NCBI RefSeq assembly: GCF_000014005.1
Contig: NC_008009.1
Span: 2,914,001-2,978,000, forward strand
Length of the DNA: 64,000 nt
Source of the DNA: Candidatus Koribacter versatilis Ellin345
Lineage (GTDB): Bacteria > Acidobacteriota > Terriglobia > Terriglobales > Acidobacteriaceae
Direction of reading: 5' to 3'
The notes beneath the pieces were generated by a model. That model saw only the letters and a program-made list of their open reading frames with translations. It was not told the origin of the DNA and searched no databases. A program made the translations under genes and the position numbers. This document shows, piece by piece, positions 45,135-55,230 of the stretch. Positions within the stretch are counted from its first letter, which is position 1. Every line of letters begins with the position of its first letter.

Positions 45135-46274
45135 TTAGTGCGCAGCCGCCGCCGGTGCTTCCGGCTTCTGGAAGGTCTTCGCGTCAATCGGCGCGTTCAC
45201 CTGCACCGAATCCACTTTCATGGTGAACCGTCCCAGCGGTCGTGCGATCGTCCACTCGAATGGGATCTTCGCGCCGCTCTGGTCGCGATAATCTGCGAAG
45301 TCCACCTGTGTCGGGTTACGACCCAGCGGCGTATCGGCATAGCGCACCATGCGCACCAGCAGGCCGCTTTGCTTGTCGAAGAACAACGTAACCGGCGCCT
45401 GCCCGGGGTTCTTGCCAATCACAACGTTCATCTCTTTCCCGTTGATCGTATCGGCCTGCACCGTACGAATCTCGGCGAAGGCTTTACGCGGATCGCTCGG
45501 CACCAGGAACTGCGCATCGAGCTTCGCGGCATACTGCTCGTCTCCGTTCATCGGCCGTAGCGGACGCCCCGGGAACGATAGCCAGCCGTCTTCGCCGTTG
45601 TAGGCTGTCACGCTGTCCTTGTCGCCCATATGCGCCACCGACACGCGGCGGACGGGCGTCTCTTCGAAAATCTCCACGGAAACAGCGCGCCCCGGTCCCA
45701 TCCCCATGTTCGCCTTTTCTGTCACCGACTTCAGCTTCGCAATCGCGTCGGCACCGCCAACGGCCTTCAAATAGGCGTTGATGATCGGATCGGCCGAACC
45801 CCGTTCGGCGTTGTGCTCGTGGTGCTGCTTCTCCATCTCCTCGGTGCTGACCGCCGCCTTCGCTTGCTCCGGAATCTCCGGCACTCCCCGCGGATGCGGC
45901 GTACCGCGATGGCAAGTGTTGCAGCTCACTTCCTTCTTGCCCTCGAAGTTTTCCTGGTTGATGGTGATCATCATCGCCATCATTTTGCGCGCGGTTTTCT
46001 TCTCTTCCTTGTCGTCCTTATCGAACGCGCCTTCCACATGGCAGAAGTCGCATTCCACACCCAATGAGTTCGCAATGAACTGCATGGACGGAATCAACTG
46101 GTCGGCGGGAATGTCCTTGAGGACCTGAATGTTCTTGAACTGCTGTACGGCGGTCTTTGTCCCCCCGCCTTGTGGCGCCTGCGCGGGCCGCGCGGCGATC
46201 AATACAGACGCGGCGACGAGTACTCCGGATGCGACGGCGGAGAAGCGCACCATTGCGCCTCGATTCAATGTCAT
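45135..46274 (-). CDS. dihaem cytochrome c, reaction-centre cytochrome subunit-like
   Basis: This 379-residue exported protein has a signal peptide and two CxxCH haem sites, CDFCH and CNTCH, within about 50 residues. The first domain (IPADQLIPSMQFIANSLGVE, then CDFCH) resembles the cytochrome c subunit of photosynthetic reaction centres, a family widespread in Acidobacteria with no photosynthesis genes. The second half, about 220 residues, is beta-rich and resembles outer-membrane lipoprotein-like domains (GEDGWLSFPGRPLRPMNGD). It probably shuttles electrons in the periplasm. Partner and physiological role are unknown. Confidence 0.85.
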   Translation of the reverse strand: MTLNRGAMVRFSAVASGVLVAASVLIAARPAQAPQGGGTKTAVQQFKNIQVLKDIPADQLIPSMQFIANSLGVECDFCHVEGAFDKDDKEEKKTARKMMAMMITINQENFEGKKEVSCNTCHRGTPHPRGVPEIPEQAKAAVSTEEMEKQHHEHNAERGSADPIINAYLKAVGGADAIAKLKSVTEKANMGMGPGRAVSVEIFEETPVRRVSVAHMGDKDSVTAYNGEDGWLSFPGRPLRPMNGDEQYAAKLDAQFLVPSDPRKAFAEIRTVQADTINGKEMNVVIGKNPGQAPVTLFFDKQSGLLVRMVRYADTPLGRNPTQVDFADYRDQSGAKIPFEWTIARPLGRFTMKVDSVQVNAPIDAKTFQKPEAPAAAAH

Positions 46275-46365
46275 GGATTCAGCCCCTTAAGGAAGTGGAG
46301 CAAGTCTAACAAACGCGTTCGCACGTGCAAGAGGTTCGGCATCTTCTTTACATTTCCACGACGCC

Positions 46366-47517
46366 TTACCGCCCCGCGTAAAACTCGCGATTCAACTGAA
46401 CCAACCGCTCATTCGTCAGCTTTCCGCTCGCCACCATCCGCCGCAGAAAGTGCGGAAAGCTTTCCCGTAGTTCCATAAACCGCTCACGTTGCATGAGCTC
46501 ATATAGCGCAATGGCCAACACGTGCATACCGCCATCCTGTATTCGCCAGTACTCCCGCTCGTCTTCTTTCATCCCCATGGACTGCGTGATCGTCTGCTCG
46601 AGCGCCTGCACGCAATCTTCTTCGACGAAGCCTTCGAACTCGTTGTAACCATACGACGGATCGTGATGCTTCACTTTGTCCATCAGGAACGCATCATGCC
46701 GCAGCGACTCGATGGCCTGCACGGTTGCGGGAGACTTGAGGTCATAAGGCGGGTGCATCATCTCGTGCACCGCGTTATGCAACACAATGTCGAACGGATA
46801 TTCAAAGTGCGTCAGAAACCGCGTGCCGGTGATCTTGATCCCATGCGGCTGCGAGTAATACAGCAGGTCCACTTCAATCCTATTGTCCGGCAGCGCATGT
46901 CCCAGCACCTGTTCCTGGAGCGGCACAATGTTGTATTGCACAAGTTGCTTCTCGATCTGCGGCGCCTTCGCCATGATCTGTGGCCGAATGTGTTGCGACC
47001 AGTCTTCGTCAAATCCAACCCGCTTTAACGCTCGGATCGCCGCAATCGCATGCGGACGAACCTGCATGAACTCGGTGAAATTTGGGGCGGAGTAATAGGG
47101 CGTCTGCTTCAGCCGCTCACGAATATCATTCGGCTTATCGAGCGCCACCAACATGTCATCGAGCGAATCGCCCGGCTCTACTGAGAGAATCAGCGCCAAG
47201 TCTGCCGAGATGATCCCCTTGTTCTGGTCCTTGATAATTCGTTTGAGTGCAACGAACTCGGCCTTCTCGGCCGGAGTAAACTTCGGCGCTAGCCGGTCGT
47301 AGTCTGCCTGGTAAAACTTCAGGTAATAGGGATCGCCACTCAAGACATTGAGTGCGCAAAGCGCGTCGTACTTCAGCGAAGGCCGAACATCCCAGCGCGT
47401 CTCGTGGTGCTCAACGACCGCGGGCGGCAAATCGTCGATCGGCATCACCCGCCGCTGTGCAAACGCCGCAGCGGACAACGCCACCAGCATTAACAGAAAC
47501 GTCGCGAACCTCATCAT
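46366..47517 (-). CDS. exported protein with HExxH motif, possible metallopeptidase
   Basis: This 383-residue protein has a signal peptide (FATFLLMLVALSAAAFAQ). Near residue 245 lies VLHNAVHEMMHPPYDL, an HExxH zinc-binding motif of the zincin type; a downstream Glu in GFVEEDCVQALEQ could be the third ligand. The N-terminal half is helical, rich in charged residues, with LAPKFTPAEKAEFVALKR. I cannot place it in a known peptidase family. It is in the same direction as the VWA genes but separated by a hairpin, so it may have its own promoter. Confidence 0.7.
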   Translation of the reverse strand: MMRFATFLLMLVALSAAAFAQRRVMPIDDLPPAVVEHHETRWDVRPSLKYDALCALNVLSGDPYYLKFYQADYDRLAPKFTPAEKAEFVALKRIIKDQNKGIISADLALILSVEPGDSLDDMLVALDKPNDIRERLKQTPYYSAPNFTEFMQVRPHAIAAIRALKRVGFDEDWSQHIRPQIMAKAPQIEKQLVQYNIVPLQEQVLGHALPDNRIEVDLLYYSQPHGIKITGTRFLTHFEYPFDIVLHNAVHEMMHPPYDLKSPATVQAIESLRHDAFLMDKVKHHDPSYGYNEFEGFVEEDCVQALEQTITQSMGMKEDEREYWRIQDGGMHVLAIALYELMQRERFMELRESFPHFLRRMVASGKLTNERLVQLNREFYAGR

Positions 47518-47530
47518 CCCCCTTAAACAC

Positions 47531-47555
47531 GAAAGCCCCGCTAAAGTAGCGGGGC
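47531..47555 (-). terminator. hairpin terminator after the VWA pair
   Basis: GCCCCGCTA at 47535-47543 pairs with TAGCGGGGC at 47547-47555 around AAG. On the minus strand a short TTTC follows, 18 bp after the stop of the first VWA gene. The T-tract is weak but the 9-bp stem is strong. Confidence 0.65.
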
Positions 47556-47572
47556 TTCGCGTTGCTTGAGTC

Positions 47573-48841
47573 TTATCGCACAGCCGCGTTGGTCTCCGGC
47601 TTACGCACCGGCGGATTGGCCGCGGACTGCGTCTGTCCCGCGTAATAGCCCGCGCGCGTCCGAACCTGCAGGGCCTTGAAGCCCTTCGACTTCGCCTCTA
47701 CCTTCACCTGGCGATAGCCACCACGCGCTTGTGGATTCGTCGGCTTGTACGAAATCGTGTACTGGTTGCGGATATCGTGCGCGATCTGCTGCGTGATCCG
47801 GCTCACTTCGTCGAGGCTCTGCGGGAAGAACGCCACGCCACCGGTGGATTCCGCCATCTCACGAAGTGCACGTTGCGCGCGACGCTTATGCCCACCGGTT
47901 TCATCCAGAATTCCGATGGTGTAAATCGTCGGCCCGTTCTCCTGCTGCACCTTGCGGATCGTCTGCTCCAACGTATTGAGGCTGGCATCGTCTTCACCGT
48001 CCGTAACGATGAACAGAACCTTCTTCTCCAGCTTCGGAGCCTTCATCAAGTGCGCGTTCGAGGCCAGCACCGCGTCGTACAACGCCGTGCCACCACGGGT
48101 CTCGTACTTCTCCAGTGCCTCTTTCAGTTTCGCAACGCTGTCGGTGTAGTCCTGGTCGAGATAATAATCGTCGTTGAAGTTCACGACGAACACCTCGTCC
48201 TCTGGATTGCTGGCTTTCACGAGGTTGATCGTCGCCGCATTCACTGCCGGACGCTTGTCCCTCATTGAGCCGGAGTTATCGATCACAACGCCCAGCGCGA
48301 CAGGAATATCTTCGTGCCGGAATGACGTAATCTGCTGTGGCTCGCCGTTCTCGTAAACCGTAAACGAGGTCTTATCGAGGGTCGTGATCAACCGCTGCCG
48401 ATCGTCGACCACGGTCGCGTGCAGGCGAACTTCTTCAACCTGCTTCTTGAACGTGTACACGCCGCCGACTTCGGAGTCGGGATTTTGCCCGTTGCCGCGC
48501 GAACTGCTCGCGGGAACGTTGACCGTATCTCCCGGCTGGTTCGGCGACTTCGGAACCGGCGCCTCGGACTGGCCGTTCTCGATTGGCATCACCAGGCCAT
48601 TGTCCGTCTTACCCTGCTGGCCGGGTTGAGGTTGCGCCGAATTCTGCTGCTGCTGCCCCTGCGCTGGCTGCGAACCATCGTCAATCGGCATGATGAGCCC
48701 GCCGTCAGACTTGCCCTGCTGGCCTGCCGGAGGTTGGGAATTCTGATTTTGCGGCTGTGAGGTGTTTTGCCCAAACGCAAGGGCGCCTAGGAGTACGAGC
48801 GGTAACGCGCGGAGGGGGAACGAACTATTCCGAAGGTGCAT
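47573..48841 (-). CDS. exported VWA-domain protein with internal repeat
   Basis: This protein of about 422 residues has a signal peptide (SSFPLRALPLVLLGALAFGQ), a Gln/Pro/Asn-rich linker with a duplicated unit (GQQGKSDGGLIMPIDDG and GQQGKTDNGLVMPIENG), then a von Willebrand A domain with the metal site DNSGSM and the FIVTDGEDDAS motif, of the acidobacterial VWFA-related type. A beta-rich segment (VEEVRLHATVVDDRQRLIT) precedes the VWA domain. It probably mediates protein-protein or surface interactions. ATG 48841 overlaps the end of the upstream VWA gene by 17 bp; an earlier ATG at 48865 is less likely. Confidence 0.85.
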   Translation of the reverse strand: MHLRNSSFPLRALPLVLLGALAFGQNTSQPQNQNSQPPAGQQGKSDGGLIMPIDDGSQPAQGQQQQNSAQPQPGQQGKTDNGLVMPIENGQSEAPVPKSPNQPGDTVNVPASSSRGNGQNPDSEVGGVYTFKKQVEEVRLHATVVDDRQRLITTLDKTSFTVYENGEPQQITSFRHEDIPVALGVVIDNSGSMRDKRPAVNAATINLVKASNPEDEVFVVNFNDDYYLDQDYTDSVAKLKEALEKYETRGGTALYDAVLASNAHLMKAPKLEKKVLFIVTDGEDDASLNTLEQTIRKVQQENGPTIYTIGILDETGGHKRRAQRALREMAESTGGVAFFPQSLDEVSRITQQIAHDIRNQYTISYKPTNPQARGGYRQVKVEAKSKGFKALQVRTRAGYYAGQTQSAANPPVRKPETNAAVR

Positions 48842-49913
48842 AGTAACCAGTCTTCGCGAAAACATGGAGCGGAGGCAAGCCCTTAGGCGGGTTCAGACGG
48901 ACCTTGATTTTCCGCCATTTGCCATCCTTCGCTGGTTTACTTGGACGGTATCCGAGTACATATTGGTTGCGCAGCTCTACTCCTATCTTTGTGGCTACGT
49001 CCGCCAATTCATTGACGTTATCAATCGGGAACATACGTCCGCCGGTCCAATCAGAGATTTCCCCGAGCAGTGCTGGCCCCGCCATCTCTTCCGTTGTCGT
49101 CGGCGCCAGGTCATAAATTCCGATGGCATAAATCTGCACATCGGCCTCGCGCACCATGCTTTTAATCTCGTTTTCCGTATACCGGCTATGGTTGTCGCCG
49201 CCATCGGAGATGATCAGCAGCGCCTTCCGTTCGTACTTCGCCTGCCGCATCTTGTTCATGCCCAGGTAAATGGCATCGAGCAGCGACGTCCGGTCTTTCG
49301 GCTGAAGAATCGTCAACTTCTCCTGGATATCCTCAATCCTGTTGGTGAAGTCCTGCAACACTTCCGGCTTGTCGTTGAAGGCGACCACAAAGAACTCGTC
49401 ATCCGGATTGGCGGTCTTAAAGAACTCGACAATCGCCTCGCGCGATTTATCAATCTTGTTCGACATCGACCCGCTCATGTCGAAAATCACGCCGATGGAC
49501 ACCGGAGCGTCTTCGCTCGAGAAGTGCCGGATCTGTTGCGGAATGTTCTGGTCCAGAACTTCGAAATTCTCTTTCTCAAGCCCGGTTACCAGCCGGTTGT
49601 CCGGATCGGTCACGGTTACCGGCACCAGCACGATATTCACATCCACCCGCATCGGACGGGTATGGGTATTCACGTCAGCAGGATCGCCTTGCGGCGGGGT
49701 AGGAGGCTTTGGCGCCTCGCGAGGCTGCACGTGGACCTCGTTACTGTCCACCTGCGCGAGCCCGGGAACTGCAAAACCGACGATCACCGCCAGTAACATC
49801 ATCCATCCGAGAAGGGTGAGGCGAAAGCGAGATGGCGCCGACACTCCGGCGCGCGAGACTTGCAGGATCCACGCGGCAACTGGCACGTGCACCATACAAT
49901 TCCTGCTGCCCAT
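48825..49913 (-). CDS. exported VWA-domain protein
   Basis: This protein of about 362 residues is a paralogue of the downstream gene. It has an N-terminal signal or anchor (LTLLGWMMLLAVIVGFAVPG), a short linker, a beta-rich segment (VNIVLVPVTVTDPDNRLVTG) and a VWA domain with the intact metal site DMSGSM and LIISDGGDNHS. ATG 49913 has AAGGAA upstream. The C terminus (HVFAKTGYYAPSE) matches the family. Both VWA genes form a translationally overlapping pair; tandem duplication is the simplest origin. Confidence 0.88.
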   Translation of the reverse strand: MGSRNCMVHVPVAAWILQVSRAGVSAPSRFRLTLLGWMMLLAVIVGFAVPGLAQVDSNEVHVQPREAPKPPTPPQGDPADVNTHTRPMRVDVNIVLVPVTVTDPDNRLVTGLEKENFEVLDQNIPQQIRHFSSEDAPVSIGVIFDMSGSMSNKIDKSREAIVEFFKTANPDDEFFVVAFNDKPEVLQDFTNRIEDIQEKLTILQPKDRTSLLDAIYLGMNKMRQAKYERKALLIISDGGDNHSRYTENEIKSMVREADVQIYAIGIYDLAPTTTEEMAGPALLGEISDWTGGRMFPIDNVNELADVATKIGVELRNQYVLGYRPSKPAKDGKWRKIKVRLNPPKGLPPLHVFAKTGYYAPSE

Positions 49914-50341
49914 AATGGGTTCCTTCTTTCGGTGTGGGGCAGATGTTACCACAGGAACCACGACCCAAATCAGGCTCTGCTTGCGGCCCTGTGAGAGTAC
50001 CTGTCGACTCTACTGAGATGAAAAAGTCCACAGCTTTGGTTTACTTCCTAAGCTGCTACAATCTCCGGCAAGCATCCGCTACGAATGACCCTTGCTACCC
50101 CAAGACGATCCGGGATTTGCGCAATCTCCCGTGCGGATGTCTCCCGTAACCTCAAATCCTACGCCCTCAGACGGTTGAGCTCGCATTTCGTTACTCCTAT
50201 GCCCGCTAATTTTCCTGTGACGAATCCCAGCAATCGCGGGGCGAGCCCGAAGCGAACTCTACTCCTTTCACGTTTGCTCGCAAGTCAACATTCTGTAGAC
50301 ATTTCGTCACTCCCGACGATGGCTGAAAGGGCAAGCCGGCC
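49914..50341. other. divergent intergenic region, no gene found
   Basis: These 428 bp separate the minus-strand VWA pair from the plus-strand cell-wall operon and must contain both promoters. I see no convincing hairpin, operator or small gene. The start of the amidase gene (GTG 50342) has GAAAGGG about 11 nt upstream. Confidence 0.5.
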
Positions 50342-51817
50342 GTGAACTTTCGTACTCCCGCACGATGGTTCCCCCTGGCACTTGCCGCACTCGCCGCCGT
50401 GCTCTGGCTCTCGCCGCGCGCGCAGACCCAATCCGAGCGCCATCTCACTGTCTATTCCCAATCTGCAACCTACTCGGTGAATCTGCTTCCCTACAGCGGT
50501 CAGGTGTACGTCGGCGTCTCCGATGTCCTGGAACCTCTCGGCAATGTTGAGGCCCGTGAGGACGGCAAGAAATGGAAGCTTCGTTTCACCCCCTCCGGCG
50601 GTCGCGAAATCAACGCCGAGTTCCAGGAAGGTAAGAACAAGGGCAAGATCCACAACCAGGACGTTCAGCTCTCCGCCAACTTCCACATGGAGAACGGACG
50701 CGGCTACATCCCTCTCCACAACATCGGAGCCATGCTTCCCTTTTTCACCGGCCAACAAACCGATTTCCGCGAAACCCCTCTCCGCCTTTTCATCGGCGGC
50801 GTCGCGATCAGCTTCAAAGAGCAGGTTGAGAAGGGCTCATCGCCCAAGCTCATCCTGAACTTCACCGGCCCGGTGAATCCGATGGTCGCCACCGAACCCG
50901 GCCAGGTTAAGCTCGTCTTCCGGCGCGATCCCGTCGTCAACGCCGGCGCGGAAAAAGTGCAAACCGGCGACGCCAACATTACCGGCTACTCCTTCACCGA
51001 CGCCGGCGGCACCGCCCAGATCACCGTCAACGGCGCCGTACCCCTTACCGCTGCGTTCTCCGACGGCAATCGCACCATCACCATCCAACCCGCCCCAGGC
51101 GTGCAGATTGCAGCCGAGCCGCCCAAGACGCAGGAACCAGCGCAGCAAGCCGCACAAACTCCGACCGCGCCCGCACCTATACCGCTGGGGCCTACGCAGC
51201 CCGCAGCGCCCGCCGCTCCACCGCAGCCGCGCTTCGTTGTCGTTCTTGACGCAGCCCATGGTGGAGACGAGCGTGGTGCCGCCATCACTGACAAGATCGC
51301 CGAGAAGGACGTGAACCTCGCCTTCGCGCGACGCATTCAGCACGAGTTGCAAACTCGCGGCGTAGTTGCAACACTTCTCCGCTCCAATGACGCCACAATC
51401 AACGTTGACGACCGCGCCGTCTCCGCCAACGCCGCGCACCCCGCGATTTACGTCTCAGTTCACGCGGCCAACCTCGGCAATGGCTTACGAATCTTCACTG
51501 CACTCATGACGCCCGCTGGTGTGGCCACGCATACGTTCCTGCCATGGCACCAGGCGCAGGCGCCGTATCTCGATTACAGCTCGCAGGTCGCAGGTTCCAT
51601 CTCGGCCGAGTTGAGCAACCGCCAGATTCCGGTCACCGCGCTTCCAGCGCCGCTGCGGCCCATGCGCAACATCGCTGCGCCCGCAATCGCCATCGAACTC
51701 GCACCACCGGACGATGAAGTGACGAACATCAATAGCCCCGAGTACCAGAACAACGTCGCCGCTGCGGTCGCCAACGGTATCGCCGCCATGAAGCCGAAAT
51801 TGCTGGGGGCCAGATGA
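50342..51817 (+). CDS. N-acetylmuramoyl-L-alanine amidase (amidase_3 type)
   Basis: This 491-residue exported amidase starts at GTG 50342. A signal peptide is followed by a copper-amine-oxidase-N-like domain (residues about 35-145), an AMIN-like beta domain around 160-250, a Pro/Ala/Gln linker, and a catalytic domain from about residue 298: VVLDAAHGGDERGA (first zinc His), IAEKDVNLAF (zinc Glu), YVSVHAANLG (second His) and AIELAPPDDE (catalytic Glu). It would cut the amide bond between muramic acid and the stem peptide. Its stop overlaps the GerMN start by 4 bp. Confidence 0.9.
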   Translation: MNFRTPARWFPLALAALAAVLWLSPRAQTQSERHLTVYSQSATYSVNLLPYSGQVYVGVSDVLEPLGNVEAREDGKKWKLRFTPSGGREINAEFQEGKNKGKIHNQDVQLSANFHMENGRGYIPLHNIGAMLPFFTGQQTDFRETPLRLFIGGVAISFKEQVEKGSSPKLILNFTGPVNPMVATEPGQVKLVFRRDPVVNAGAEKVQTGDANITGYSFTDAGGTAQITVNGAVPLTAAFSDGNRTITIQPAPGVQIAAEPPKTQEPAQQAAQTPTAPAPIPLGPTQPAAPAAPPQPRFVVVLDAAHGGDERGAAITDKIAEKDVNLAFARRIQHELQTRGVVATLLRSNDATINVDDRAVSANAAHPAIYVSVHAANLGNGLRIFTALMTPAGVATHTFLPWHQAQAPYLDYSSQVAGSISAELSNRQIPVTALPAPLRPMRNIAAPAIAIELAPPDDEVTNINSPEYQNNVAAAVANGIAAMKPKLLGAR

Positions 51818-52407
51818 TTCCACGCCACCTGCAGATCATGGCCGCCATACTCCTGATCCTCGCCGTCGGCCTCGGCTACTACAACTACCGACTGAAGCAC
51901 CGCGCCGAGCGCCGCCAGCCCAAACCCGCGCTCGCCGAGCTTCCTGTGGCTCCGCCCGTTTCCGGGCCCACGAGCACCGCAACTCTCTACGTGGCCGATG
52001 ACAAAACCGGCCTGCTCACGCGTTCTTCCGTGACCATCCCGTTGCCGCCGGATAGCAGCGAACGGACTCAGCAGATCTTGCGCAACCTGCTCACCCTCTA
52101 TCAAACCGCGCCGACGACACACAACATTGGCGAAGGTTCGGATGTGAAGAACGTTTACTTCGTGAAGAACGGCCTCGTGGTCGTGGACTTCAACGGTGCC
52201 TTTGCCGACAAGCATCCCAGCGGCATCCTCGCCGAAGAGTTGACGGTCGCTTCGATCGTCGCCACGTTGCGCGCCAATAACCCTCAAGTTGAAAAGGTGA
52301 AATTCCTGGTGGAAGGAAAAGACCGCGACACTCTCGCCGGCCACGCCGACCTCGCAACGCCGCTCGATGCCGTCAACTTCTCGCAAATGGTGAAGGACCT
52401 GCAATGA
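51814..52407 (+). CDS. GerMN-domain membrane protein
   Basis: This 197-residue protein has one N-terminal transmembrane segment (MAAILLILAVGLGYYNYRL) and a GerMN domain: LYVADDKTGLLTRSSVTIPL, then LLTLYQTAP, VKNVYFVKNGLVVVDFNGAF and SGILAEELTVASIVATL. GerMN domains occur in spore germination protein GerM and in many non-spore-formers. It lies between an amidase and glutamate racemase, overlapping both by 4 bp, which points to a cell-wall role here. Confidence 0.88.
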   Translation: MIPRHLQIMAAILLILAVGLGYYNYRLKHRAERRQPKPALAELPVAPPVSGPTSTATLYVADDKTGLLTRSSVTIPLPPDSSERTQQILRNLLTLYQTAPTTHNIGEGSDVKNVYFVKNGLVVVDFNGAFADKHPSGILAEELTVASIVATLRANNPQVEKVKFLVEGKDRDTLAGHADLATPLDAVNFSQMVKDLQ

Positions 52408-53279
52408 GTCGTCAGCGGCCCGTGATTGGAGTCTTCGACTCCGGCTTCGGCGGACTCACCGTGCTCCGCGAAATCGTCCGCCTCGTCCCCAATGCTGAAT
52501 ACCTCTACTTCGGCGACACCGCCCGTCTTCCCTACGGCACGAAATCCGCGGATACAGTCGCGCGGTATGCGTTAGGCGCTTGCCACTTCCTTGAGGGCCA
52601 GGGCGCCGAACACCTCGTCATCGCCTGCAACACCGCCACCGCCCTCGCCATGGACGCCATCGAAGCCAAGGCCAACGTTCCCGCCATCGGCGTCGTCGAG
52701 CCGGGCGCAAGCGCCGCGGCGGCAATCAGCAAAACCCGCAGCGTCGCCGTAATCGGTACCGAAGCCACAATCAGCAGCCACGCCTACCACCACGCCCTCG
52801 AGCGGCTCGGCATCAACGCTTATGAAAAAGCCACACCCCTTCTCGTCCCGTTAGTCGAAGAAGGCTGGACCGATCATCCCGTCACCAAGCAGGTTGCCGA
52901 AATTTATCTGCAAGACGCCTTTGTCCGCCGCGAGCAACGCAGCGACGTCCTCGTCCTCGGCTGCACCCACTACCCGCTGATCCGTCCGTTGCTGCGCAAA
53001 GTCGTCCCCAGCGACGTAGCGATCGTCGACTCCGCCGAATCCACCGCCAAAGCTCTCGCGAAAAAACTCGGCATCGCCCCGCCATCCGCCTCCGCCGCAG
53101 GCGCCACGCAAGCCGCCGGTGCACGCGCGCAAATGGCCCCCAGCGCCCCCGAACCCAAGGAAGGTACTCCCGACTTCCGCTTCTTTGTTACCGACTCAGT
53201 GCAGAAATTTCGTCGCTTAGGCTCAGGCTTCCTCGGCCATCCGGTGGACAACGTCGAGCATGTGGATTTGGGTGGCTAG
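52404..53279 (+). CDS. murI: glutamate racemase
   Basis: This 291-residue enzyme makes D-glutamate for peptidoglycan. FDSGFGGLTVLREI is the N-terminal signature with the catalytic Asp/Ser region, one catalytic Cys is in ACNTATA and the other in LGCTHYPL. Near residue 220-250 there is an Ala/Pro/Gln-rich insertion (PPSASAAGATQAAGARAQMA) before the last strand, not present in typical MurI. It overlaps the GerMN gene by 4 bp and is the last gene of the amidase operon. Confidence 0.94.
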   Translation: MSRQRPVIGVFDSGFGGLTVLREIVRLVPNAEYLYFGDTARLPYGTKSADTVARYALGACHFLEGQGAEHLVIACNTATALAMDAIEAKANVPAIGVVEPGASAAAAISKTRSVAVIGTEATISSHAYHHALERLGINAYEKATPLLVPLVEEGWTDHPVTKQVAEIYLQDAFVRREQRSDVLVLGCTHYPLIRPLLRKVVPSDVAIVDSAESTAKALAKKLGIAPPSASAAGATQAAGARAQMAPSAPEPKEGTPDFRFFVTDSVQKFRRLGSGFLGHPVDNVEHVDLGG

Positions 53280-53297
53280 GTCTCGTAATATCGCTCC

Positions 53298-53693
53298 TCA
53301 CCCGCTATACTGCTGATCGCTCACGTGCTCCATCCAGTCGACGACCTTGCCATCGTTCTTCTCCTGGATCGCGATATGAGTCATCCCGCTGGTCGGCGAC
53401 GCGCCGTGCCAATGCTTTTCTCCCGGCGAAAACCAGACCACATCGCCCGGACGAATTTCTTCCACGCTCCCGCCCCAGCGGCAAACCCGCCCCACTCCCG
53501 CCGTTACGATCAGCGTTTGTCCGAGCGGATGCGTGTGCCACGCCGTCCGCGCACCAGGCTCAAACGTTACACTCGCGCCCTGAACCAGCGCCGGATCCGG
53601 AGCCTGGAACAGTGGATCGATCCGCACACTCCCCGTGAACCAATCCGCGGGCCCCTTGGCCGAATGCTGCGAACCTGCTCGCCGAATCTCCAT
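53298..53693 (-). CDS. cupin-domain protein
   Basis: This 131-residue single-domain cupin has the first motif [20 protein letters not shown] (two metal-binding His), then [20 protein letters not shown] with the second-motif His residues. It resembles quercetinase-like/carboxymuconolactone-associated cupins often next to oxidoreductases. ATG 53693 has GGAGGGG 9 nt upstream; ATG 53702 would sit directly on that site. It follows a tautomerase and an aldo/keto reductase gene on the same strand. Confidence 0.85.
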   Translation of the reverse strand: MEIRRAGSQHSAKGPADWFTGSVRIDPLFQAPDPALVQGASVTFEPGARTAWHTHPLGQTLIVTAGVGRVCRWGGSVEEIRPGDVVWFSPGEKHWHGASPTSGMTHIAIQEKNDGKVVDWMEHVSDQQYSG

Positions 53694-53714
53694 CTCTCTC
53701 ATCCCCTCCGGTCG

Positions 53715-53954
53715 TTAGGGCAAATCGCTCTCGTCATACCCCGGCTTTTTGTAAAGCGTGCCAATGTTCGGCTTCACTTCAGCGAGATAGACCTTCTTCG
53801 CCCAATCGCCTGCCTTGACCTCTTCCATCGCAACCGAAACGGATTCCTCTCCGTAGTGCAGAATCTCCGTCACCGCTTTAGTAATGGCTTCCGCCAGACG
53901 CGTCTTCTGCGCCTCGGATTTGCCCGGCCACAACTTCACAATTACATGTGGCAT
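53715..53954 (-). CDS. 4-oxalocrotonate tautomerase-family protein
   Basis: This 79-residue protein has Pro directly after the initiator Met ([20 protein letters not shown]), the position of the catalytic amino-terminal proline once Met is removed. The [12 protein letters not shown] helix and the [12 protein letters not shown] region fit the small tautomerase fold. AGGAG lies 8 nt before the ATG. It sits 11 bp after the aldo/keto reductase stop, forming a three-gene unit with the cupin. Confidence 0.85.
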   Translation of the reverse strand: MPHVIVKLWPGKSEAQKTRLAEAITKAVTEILHYGEESVSVAMEEVKAGDWAKKVYLAEVKPNIGTLYKKPGYDESDLP

Positions 53955-53965
53955 TCACTCTTCTC

Positions 53966-55046
<1,081 letters not shown>

Positions 55047-55230
55047 TAGCACGACAACCCGTGTCTCCCATCACATCCTCTTCCCAAATCACGCGATACT
55101 CTGCGCAAGTGGCCCAGTCCCACCAGCCCGACCCGGCTCTTTGAAATCTCGATAAGCAGCGATCTCCAGCGATCTCCGGACGAACTATCTAGCGGCCAGC
55201 CCAGACTCCAGCCTCCCTCTCCGTCACCCT

